The notes below the pieces were generated by a model. The model worked only from the letters and a program-made list of their open reading frames with translations. It was not told the origin of the DNA and made no database searches. Source: a virus. Taken from it: a DNA stretch of 28,379 nt. Positions 23,417 to 28,379 of the stretch are shown here, one piece after another. The DNA lies in IMG/VR virus record IMGVR_UViG_3300037468_000615, positions 1 through 28,379 of that record. One strand, 5' to 3'. Position numbers and translations under genes: made by a program. Position 1 is the stretch's first letter. Every line of letters starts with the position of its first letter.

Positions 23417-24715
23417 TTAAATAAAAGATTGTCCAGTTCTTCTCATCATTTCATGCACATAATTGTTTTCTACTTTCTTCATTTGTTCAACTTGACCACC
23501 TGTTATATAATAAACAGGATATCCTAATGCATCTGTTATATGACCTACTTTACCACCTTGTGTATCTATATCATTTGATAAACCTTTCTTATATGATAAA
23601 TCTCTTAGTTCATAAATTAATTCTTTGCAACTTGGATGTATTTTTATTAAATGTTGACCAAGTGCATTTGTTAAACCAGCATTTACTACTGCATATCTTT
23701 CTTGTCTGTGAGGATTTGTAAATGTTGTATTGATATGTTGAATACCTGCTTGTTGTAATAATTGAAATTGTGTTTGACCACTCCCTTTTTCTCTTGCTCC
23801 CCCTGTGGAATCTGGTATTACATAAAATTCATTTACTCTTAACTTTTCTAATTTTTGTAATATTTGTCTCCCCATATCAGGTGTTGTTAGTGTTCCACTT
23901 CCTATAGTAAAAACATTTATCTGTTTAGTTGGTAATCTTTGTAGTGCAACCCAACAATTTAACCCAATGTTGAAATCAGCCCCAATATAAGTTGGAAAAT
24001 TAGGATTATATACTGCTTCATTACTTATACATTCTTCATTCCAAGCAAAATAAACTTGACCTGTCCCAATTGTAATCCATTTACCGTTGACTTCTTGTTC
24101 AAAGGTTTTTTCATCCAAGCTTTCTTTCCAACCATTTATAATTTCATCAGATATAAGTGGATTATCCTTTATGTTGTATCTTAAATAAGTAAATTCTTTT
24201 CTTTCTCCTTGTTCACCAAAAAACATATCATACACCCAACTTGATTTTCCTTTAGGGGTTCCAACAAGATTTATTTGAGCATCAGATGTAAACATTCTTC
24301 CTAATAAAACTTCATAAGCATATTTAGACATTACGGTTATTTCATCAGCAAATATTTGTTTAACATTTAATCCTCTATAATTAGTATCAGGATCTACTCC
24401 ACTTCTAAAGTAAATGATATTTCCATTTACCAGTTCAATAAAATCTTGTTTGTTATACCTCTTTATCATACAAAGTCTATCAAATCTTCGAACTACTTCT
24501 TGTTCAAGAACACTATATATTTGTCTAAATGTTGGAGCTGTTACTAAACTATTCCCATCAGAATTATACCCATTTTTAATTATTTTTGTTATTAATGATT
24601 CACTCTTGCCAGCTCTTGCAGGAGAAATAAGAAGAACTTTATTATCTTTACAATTAATAAATCTTTTTTGATTTTGAGAAAGTATTATGGGTAATTTTAT
24701 TCTTCCGATTTGCAT
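23417..24715 (-). CDS. terL: Terminase large subunit
   Basis: 432 aa. The ATPase pumps DNA into the head and the nuclease cuts the concatemer. Walker A-like SPARAGKS at 31-38, Walker B IFADE with D124 and E125, and the coupling motif LVGTPKG at 150-156 are visible. The nuclease domain carries the three expected acidic residues: ADFNIG (D247), IPDSTG (D302) and HITDALGY (D395). The start overlaps the small terminase gene by 19 bases. First motor gene of the leftward transcript. Confidence 0.95.
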   Translation of the reverse strand: MQIGRIKLPIILSQNQKRFINCKDNKVLLISPARAGKSESLITKIIKNGYNSDGNSLVTAPTFRQIYSVLEQEVVRRFDRLCMIKRYNKQDFIELVNGNIIYFRSGVDPDTNYRGLNVKQIFADEITVMSKYAYEVLLGRMFTSDAQINLVGTPKGKSSWVYDMFFGEQGERKEFTYLRYNIKDNPLISDEIINGWKESLDEKTFEQEVNGKWITIGTGQVYFAWNEECISNEAVYNPNFPTYIGADFNIGLNCWVALQRLPTKQINVFTIGSGTLTTPDMGRQILQKLEKLRVNEFYVIPDSTGGAREKGSGQTQFQLLQQAGIQHINTTFTNPHRQERYAVVNAGLTNALGQHLIKIHPSCKELIYELRDLSYKKGLSNDIDTQGGKVGHITDALGYPVYYITGGQVEQMKKVENNYVHEMMRRTGQSFI

Positions 24716-25107
24716 TCATCTTCATCTTCATATATAATCATATCAGGAATTACAATATTCTTTATTTCTTGTTTGATAGGAGAATCAATACCTACAAGCT
24801 TTGATAATCTTTCTTGTGCTCTTATGTATGCTTGAAAATATCTTAAATCATTTTTCTCGTAAAAAGTTTCAAGTAACTTGTGGCATCCTGCTTTTAAAAT
24901 TTCCAAATGTTCATTCTTCAATGCTGTTAAATCTTCTTGTGGTAGTTCTTTTTTCCAATATTCTCTAAACTTACTAATTATCTTATAAATTGTTACCTCA
25001 GAACATTTTTCTACTTTTGCAATCTCTTCAACGGATTTAAACTGAAGAAACAATTTTTTTACATTTCGTTGTCTCTTTGAATATTTTATTTGTGGTATTC
25101 CTGGCAT
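24697..25107 (-). CDS. terS: Terminase small subunit
   Basis: 136 aa. A basic start (KYSKRQRNVKKLF) leads to a helix-turn-helix (SVEEIAKVEKCSEVTIYKIISKF, about 28-50) for recognising phage DNA, then helices for ring formation (LEILKAGCHKLLETFYEKN) and an acidic C-terminus (YEDEDECKSEE) of the type that meets the large subunit. The gene overlaps terL by 19 bases. Position and overlap with terL support the call. Confidence 0.85.
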   Translation of the reverse strand: MPGIPQIKYSKRQRNVKKLFLQFKSVEEIAKVEKCSEVTIYKIISKFREYWKKELPQEDLTALKNEHLEILKAGCHKLLETFYEKNDLRYFQAYIRAQERLSKLVGIDSPIKQEIKNIVIPDMIIYEDEDECKSEE

Positions 25108-25112
25108 TTAAA

Positions 25113-25343
25113 TTATTTCTTCTCTTCTTTATCTTCTAATGAACCACTTATAATTGCTAAAATGTCTTCAAGTATAAATGTAATCATATCAAGTTTGAAG
25201 TCAATTGATCCGGTATTTTCATTTACATCAACTTCTTTACAATCTTCATATTCACTAAAATTTAATGATTCAGAATATTTTTTTATAGCTGATAGATTTT
25301 CACCAAGCATAAAGTCTTGGAATTGTTCAGGAGACATTAACAT
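25113..25343 (-). CDS. Hypothetical acidic protein, 76 aa
   Basis: Small acidic protein just upstream of terS (5-base gap). Begins MLMSPEQFQDFMLGENLSA and has a hydrophobic C-terminal helix (MITFILEDILAIISGSLED) that is amphipathic rather than a membrane span. Might join the packaging complex because of its place; unrecognised. Confidence 0.65.
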   Translation of the reverse strand: MLMSPEQFQDFMLGENLSAIKKYSESLNFSEYEDCKEVDVNENTGSIDFKLDMITFILEDILAIISGSLEDKEEKK

Positions 25344-25398
25344 TAGAACTCCAAATTGGATGTAATTCTTTTGTTTTCATTTAATAATTTTTAATTTC

Positions 25399-25620
25399 TT
25401 ATATATTTTTACTTACTTTAAAAGTAAACGTTCCTTGAACTTTAAATGGTTCATTATCATCACCATATGAATGTATATCTTCATTTATTAATTCAAATGT
25501 ACATTCATTATGAAATAAAGGTTGTTTATTATAAATAGTATGATAACCACTTGTAATAAATTCTAAATCATCTTGATTAAGAATTACGTCTAAAAAAGTT
25601 ATTTCTCTTTGTTCAAGCAT
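25399..25620 (-). CDS. Hypothetical protein, 73 aa
   Basis: Unrecognised small beta-type protein. Starts MLEQREITFLDVIL; ends with a strand pair (FKVQGTFTFKVSKNI). A histidine-rich middle (SGYHTIY, FHNEC, DIHSYGDD) is noticeable but does not match a metal motif. Separated from neighbours by about 50 bases on each side, without visible signals. Confidence 0.62.
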   Translation of the reverse strand: MLEQREITFLDVILNQDDLEFITSGYHTIYNKQPLFHNECTFELINEDIHSYGDDNEPFKVQGTFTFKVSKNI

Positions 25621-25670
25621 TTTTTCCCCTATAAATTTTCTTTTGAATTGTTTTCTACTTCTTGATCTTT

Positions 25671-25856
25671 TTATTTTTTATTTTCTTCTTCTTTTATATT
25701 CAACGCTTGTTTGATTGTTGCTAAATCTTCTTTGATGGTTGTAATATCATTCATATATTTGTCTTCTAACTTTGGAACTGGTTCCTTTGAATATATATCA
25801 ACGTATTCTTTGATTGTCATTTGCTTTGGTACAATGTGGATTATATTGTCTTTCAT
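25671..25856 (-). CDS. Coiled-coil protein, 61 aa, paralogue of the next gene
   Basis: The ATG overlaps the stop of the 88-aa gene by four bases. The first half (MKDNIIHIVPKQMTIKEYVD) is unique; the second half (KLEDKYMNDITTIKE...) repeats the coil of the 88-aa protein (KLEDKYEKDITTIKE). No membrane span. A tandem partial duplication is the simplest view; the two could pair as coiled coils. Confidence 0.65.
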   Translation of the reverse strand: MKDNIIHIVPKQMTIKEYVDIYSKEPVPKLEDKYMNDITTIKEDLATIKQALNIKEEENKK

Positions 25857-26119
25857 TTTTTCTCCTTCAAAGTTTTTACATTCTCTTCGATTCGTCCAAG
25901 TGCTTCCTTTATTGTTGTTATATCCTTTTCATACTTGTCTTCAAGCTTTGTTTGTCTTTCACAAACAGTTGCTATATCTTGTTCGTTGTTCAAAGTTTTC
26001 TCTTGGTATGTACCCAATGGTTTCGCTAAACCAAATACTAATACTAATATACAGATAATGATCCAAATGTTCTGTAGTAATGAATTTATTATTTTATTGC
26101 CGTTCGATGTTTCTGTCAA
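25853..26119 (-). CDS. Membrane-anchored coiled-coil protein, 88 aa
   Basis: First gene of the leftward transcript. The start is a TTG at 26119 with GAGGAA upstream. One hydrophobic span at about 18-33 (NIWIIICILVLVFGLA) is followed by a charged coiled coil to the end (CERQTKLEDKYEKDITTIKE, LKEKK). N-in single-span proteins with a long coil resemble spanin-type or haemolysin-XhlA-like phage proteins, but the order of span and coil is reversed from XhlA. Function unknown. Confidence 0.65.
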   Translation of the reverse strand: MTETSNGNKIINSLLQNIWIIICILVLVFGLAKPLGTYQEKTLNNEQDIATVCERQTKLEDKYEKDITTIKEALGRIEENVKTLKEKK

Positions 26120-26295
26120 TGTCTATTCCTCAAAGAAGCGGTTTATATTTTTTATTACAAGGATTTTTTAACGTCTATAATATCCCTTTAAAATAACTAT
26201 GCACATGGTTTGGTTGAACCTCCGTGTTTTTCATGTTTTTTTATGGTTTTTAAAAAATAGTTTTATATGTTTTATATATAAGATTTTAGTAAATT

Positions 26296-26356
26296 GTTAT
26301 TTTTATATAAGATAACAGAAAACATCAACTTTTCTTGGGTTATATTTATAAGAAAA
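26296..26356. promoter_or_regulatory. Two dyads in the divergent control region
   Basis: The 397-base gap between the divergent genes at 26119 and 26517 holds no gene. Two inverted repeats lie upstream of promoter copy 2: GTTAT/ATAAC (26296-26316) and TTTTCTT/AAGAAAA (26330-26356). They might be operators. For the leftward genes, minus-strand TATTAT (26179-26184 region) upstream of the TTG start is a possible -10 box, without a clear -35. Confidence 0.35.
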
Positions 26357-26382
26357 TGATAATGTGGAGAAGATTGAAAAAA

Positions 26383-26415
26383 TTTGGATTTTTCGAATAA
26401 ATCCATTATATTATA
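26383..26415 (+). promoter_or_regulatory. Early promoter, copy 2
   Basis: TTTGG at 26383-26387 and CATTATATTATA at 26404-26415, the same spacing as copies 1 and 3. The -35 is TTGGAT and the -10 TATATT with 17 bases between. Transcription would start near 26419, so the RNA begins about ten bases before the first strand of the pseudoknot leader and then reads the GIY-YIG gene. Confidence 0.78.
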
Positions 26416-26429
26416 TACAAGGATGAATG

Positions 26430-26498
26430 GTGCGACAGAATTATAGATTATATACCATTCTGAAACCTTAAAGTCGCACTTAAGGGAGTAGGAATGGT
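26430..26498 (+). ncRNA. Pseudoknotted RNA leader, copy 1
   Basis: Three helices fit together. B: CCTTAA (26466-26471) with TTAAGG (26480-26485), loop AGTCGCAC. C encloses B: ACCATTC (26454-26460) with GAATGGT (26492-26498). A: GTGCGAC (26430-26436) with GTCGCAC in the loop of B, making a pseudoknot. T-rich sequence follows C directly, then GGAG (26508-26511) and the ATG at 26517. A second GAATGGT at 26425-26431 could compete for ACCATTC, giving an alternative fold that excludes A. The same architecture recurs at 27166 with different bases, so structure rather than sequence is conserved. Termination or translation control of the nuclease gene is inferred. Confidence 0.8.
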
Positions 26499-26516
26499 TT
26501 TTTATTTGGAGTATAT

Positions 26517-27089
26517 ATGCCAAAGGGAATATATGTAAGAACTGAACAAATGAAAGAGAATCCCAGAAAAACTTGGGAAGAAAAATTTGGTAAAGAAAAA
26601 GCTGAACAAATGAAGGAGAAAGCAAAAATTAACTTAGAAAAAAGAAGAAATAGAGGTGAATTTTGGGGGCACCCTAAAGGATCTAAACGTTCACCCGAAG
26701 AACTTGAAAAACACTCAAAATCAATGATGGATAAAAATCGTATTCCTTGTTCACCAGAAAAAGCAGAAAAAATACGAATTGCTAAAACAGGCAAACAATA
26801 TAAAAAACATAAAATTTTATTTGTTTACAAATTATGGTTTGATAATGATTCAGAAAAAAGAAGATATTGGGGTTGTTGTTATTCAATTAGAAGAAGATTA
26901 ACTTTTCACAGAAATACATTATTAAAAGGAACTTCACCACATTTAAATCTACAACTTGCTGCTAATAAATTTGGAACTGTAAATTTACAATATGCTATAG
27001 TTGCCAAAGATGAAAGAGATTATTGTTTGAATATGGAGAAACAATTAATCAAATGGGATTCAACTTGTTATAATATGCAAGGCAAATAA
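26517..27089 (+). CDS. GIY-YIG homing-type endonuclease
   Basis: 190 aa. The N-terminal 95 residues are very basic and hold NUMOD3-like repeats (KRSPEELEKHSKSMM and PCSPEKAEKIRIAKTGK). The C-terminal domain (about 100-190) follows the GIY-YIG fold: FVYKL (Y104) for the GIY strand, RRYWG (Y117) for YIG, RRRLTFHR with the arginine and H131, LNLQLAANKFG, the acidic NMEKQL with E174, and CYNM with N186. The order is opposite to I-TevI, where the nuclease comes first. The gene is free-standing, not inside a split gene, and has its own promoter and leader, which duplicate those of the next gene. GGAG precedes the ATG. Confidence 0.85.
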   Translation: MPKGIYVRTEQMKENPRKTWEEKFGKEKAEQMKEKAKINLEKRRNRGEFWGHPKGSKRSPEELEKHSKSMMDKNRIPCSPEKAEKIRIAKTGKQYKKHKILFVYKLWFDNDSEKRRYWGCCYSIRRRLTFHRNTLLKGTSPHLNLQLAANKFGTVNLQYAIVAKDERDYCLNMEKQLIKWDSTCYNMQGK

Positions 27090-27096
27090 TGAAAAT

Positions 27097-27129
27097 TTTG
27101 GATTTCTGTAAAAAGTTCATTATATTATA
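27097..27129 (+). promoter_or_regulatory. Early promoter, copy 3
   Basis: TTTGG at 27097-27101 and CATTATATTATA at 27118-27129, with the same spacing as the other two. It begins 7 bases after the stop of the endonuclease gene and serves the operon that holds the 112-aa gene and the initiator candidate. Confidence 0.78.
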
Positions 27130-27165
27130 AGTATAGATGTTATTTGCAAGTAAAGAAGTGAAACA

Positions 27166-27233
27166 GAGCGACAACATTTAGATTTGTAAATGCCTGCCAA
27201 AGATTGAGTCGCTCCAATCCGAGGTGGGCATTT
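27166..27233 (+). ncRNA. Pseudoknotted RNA leader, copy 2
   Basis: Same architecture as copy 1. B: GATTG (27202-27206) with CAATC (27215-27219), loop AGTCGCTC. C: AAATGCCTGCC (27188-27198) with GGTGGGCATTT (27223-27233), 11 pairs with two G-U. A: GAGCGAC (27166-27172) with GTCGCTC in the loop of B. Compared with copy 1, helix A has one swapped pair (T-A to A-T) and helices B and C have changed in sequence but still pair. CATTTA (27175-27180) with TAAATG (27187-27192) is an alternative that would block C. GGAGG (27241-27245) and the ATG at 27251 follow. Confidence 0.82.
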
Positions 27234-27250
27234 CTATTTCGGAGGAAAGA

Positions 27251-27589
27251 ATGGATTTAATTGAAAAATTAAGACAAAGAGCTGAAGCATTAAAACAAAA
27301 AAACAGTAATGGAGAAATTAAACTTGCTTCAGAAAAACAAATCAATTTATTAAATGATCTAACAGGAGTAGATTTTACCAATGAAGAAGTTCCTCTTACA
27401 AGAAGTAAAGCTTGGTCAATGATAAGTGCAATTATGAATGATAAAATTTCTGAGAAAGAAAAGATAGAGATTATTAAAAGACAAGCTTCTTTGATTTCTT
27501 CGTTGAAAGTTATTATTCTTGAGCAGAAGTATGTTATAAAAGAGTATGAAGAATATCTTTTGAAACAAGTTGGAGAGAAAGATGAATAA
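27251..27589 (+). CDS. Hypothetical early protein, 112 aa
   Basis: The start is the ATG at 27251 with GGAGGAAAGA upstream. An in-frame GTG at 27224 lies inside helix C of the leader and is rejected. The product is helical and charged. It contains ASEKQINLLNDLTG followed by PLTRSKAWSMISAIM, a pattern (S/T-x-KQ-x3-L-x-x-L ... A-x2-x-I) often seen at the ends of phage DNA-metabolism proteins. First gene of the operon with the initiator candidate, whose start overlaps its stop by eight bases. Function unknown; a partner of the replication protein is a fair guess. Confidence 0.75.
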   Translation: MDLIEKLRQRAEALKQKNSNGEIKLASEKQINLLNDLTGVDFTNEEVPLTRSKAWSMISAIMNDKISEKEKIEIIKRQASLISSLKVIILEQKYVIKEYEEYLLKQVGEKDE

Positions 27590-28379
27590 TGATCCCATTG
27601 ATAAAGCACTTAATAATTTTGCTGTTCATAAAAGTAATCCTTATTCTCTTGATGCAGGTGCTTCTTATAAACTTTATATACGACCTTATGATAATTTCAA
27701 AGAGATAGAAGATAAACTTGGTTATGATATGAGTAGTGAAGGATTACCTTTTATGTACTTTGCTAAAACAAATATATATCGTTATTTTTACATTCCAGCT
27801 CATTTAACAGAAAAGTATAAAATATTAGATAAAAATGTAAAACGTTACTGGGAGAAATATCCAAAATATTTTTTAATAACTTTGACAGAAAGAAATTGGA
27901 AAACATTGCTTGATGTTCTAAATGATACTACTATTAAAAAAGTGTTCAAAGAAAGAGGAATAATTTTACATTTGACAGTAATACAATGGAAAGATAGTCA
28001 AAAGATATGGAATATTGATAAGATAGTTATACCAAGGAACATCAAAATAACTTCAGAATTAACCCTTGAGTTAAAAAAACTTTCCATTTTTCCTTATTTG
28101 CAAAAAGAAATTGAAAATATGTCAAACGATAAAGTAAAATTAAAAATGAATGAATTTTTAATATTAAACAAACACAATAGTTACAACGAAAACATACCAA
28201 GCGATATACCAAGTAACATACCAAGTAACATACCAAGTAACATACCAATTACTCTTGGTATCCCTCTTGGAAAAAATACCAAGAGCAATATTAATATGAA
28301 TATTAAAGAGGATTTGAATATTAAAAAGGATTTGAATATTAAAGAGGATTTGAATATTAAAGAGGATTTGAATATTAAA
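27582..28379 (+). CDS. Candidate replication initiator (5' part; continues at base 2)
   Basis: The frame is open from the ATG at 27582 (GGAGAG upstream) to the window end and continues at base 2, for 353 aa in all. Residues 1-195 form an unrecognised mixed alpha-beta domain (SYKLYIRPYDNF, NIYRYFYIPAHL, LHLTVIQW). Residues 204-222 are IPSN/IPSD repeats encoded by ATACCAAGTAAC units; residues 240-287 are NIK(E/K)DL repeats; 288-353 are a basic tail. In lambda O, origin iterons lie inside the gene between a DNA-binding N-domain and a C-domain that meets the helicase loader, then an AT-rich stretch. The layout here is the same, but no sequence homology with O is visible. Confidence 0.8.
   Translation, partial: MNNDPIDKALNNFAVHKSNPYSLDAGASYKLYIRPYDNFKEIEDKLGYDMSSEGLPFMYFAKTNIYRYFYIPAHLTEKYKILDKNVKRYWEKYPKYFLITLTERNWKTLLDVLNDTTIKKVFKERGIILHLTVIQWKDSQKIWNIDKIVIPRNIKITSELTLELKKLSIFPYLQKEIENMSNDKVKLKMNEFLILNKHNSYNENIPSDIPSNIPSNIPSNIPITLGIPLGKNTKSNINMNIKEDLNIKKDLNIKEDLNIKEDLNIK
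28194..28283 (+). repeat. Iteron-like ATACCAAG array (putative origin)
   Basis: ATACCAA starts at 28194, 28206, 28218, 28230 and 28242, a strict 12-bp period (unit ATACCAAGTAAC). One inverted box CTTGGTAT lies at 28254-28261 and a further direct ATACCAAG at 28276-28283; together these last two also make a CTCTTGGTAT/ATACCAAGAG dyad. Five direct boxes on nearly the same face of the helix followed by the AT-rich 18-bp array look like iterons plus an unwinding element. Part of this lies in the duplicated terminal stretch. Confidence 0.65.

Noticed and set aside
26383-27089. Group I intron around the endonuclease gene
   Set aside because: No split gene flanks it, and the leader does not show intron core elements; the gene has its own promoter.
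27224-27250. GTG start for the 112-aa protein at 27224
   Set aside because: It lies in helix C of the leader and has no ribosome site; the ATG at 27251 has GGAGGAAAGA.
28252-28287. CTCTTGGTAT/ATACCAAGAG dyad as a transcription terminator
   Set aside because: It is inside a coding frame and is better explained by one inverted and one direct ATACCAAG box.

Overview
The window is a complete circular genome of a small tailed phage (siphovirus type), cut open inside a gene. Bases 1-127 are repeated exactly as bases 28253-28379, and one reading frame runs off the right end and continues in frame at base 2. The closed genome is therefore 28,252 bp. It is visibly AT-rich. The host is uncertain. A peptidoglycan amidase with no wall-binding domain and a membrane-anchored protein with a beta-rich end suggest two membranes. 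The three promoter copies fit either a sigma70-like reading or the TTTG/TAnnTT pattern of Bacteroidota, but the strong GGAG ribosome sites on the rightward genes are not typical of Bacteroidota.

Rightward (+) genes run from 26517 across the seam to 3952. They include a GIY-YIG endonuclease, a 112-aa protein and a 353-aa protein that is the best candidate for a replication initiator. The coding sequence of the latter carries an iteron-like array (ATACCAAG boxes) followed by an AT-rich 18-bp tandem repeat, the layout of the lambda O gene and origin. A cluster of small hairpins follows, then small proteins: two zinc-finger proteins, three very short membrane peptides, a membrane-anchored 221-aa protein and several unknowns. 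Three copies of one promoter (TTTGG, 16 bases, CATTATATTATA) drive this half. Convergent hairpins at 4108-4192 end it.

Leftward (-) genes fill 26119 down to 4235 and form the virion and lysis module in transcription order: four small proteins, small and large terminase, a methyltransferase-like protein, two surface-type proteins (one LamG-like), portal, three head-tail connector candidates, a surface protein, scaffold, major capsid protein, tail tube, a tail-assembly chaperone pair joined by a -1 frameshift site (A AAA AAC), tape measure (1084 aa), tail-tip proteins with an amidase lying between two related tail genes, and finally a lysis-type cluster with small membrane proteins and a zincin-like protein.

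The most interesting signal is a duplicated RNA leader. Two copies (26430-26498 and 27166-27233), each behind the same promoter and just before a ribosome site, can fold into the same pseudoknot: a hairpin whose 8-base loop pairs with a 7-base strand upstream. All three helices keep their pairing although the bases differ between copies. No integrase, repressor, polymerase, helicase or primase was recognised, so replication probably relies on the host.
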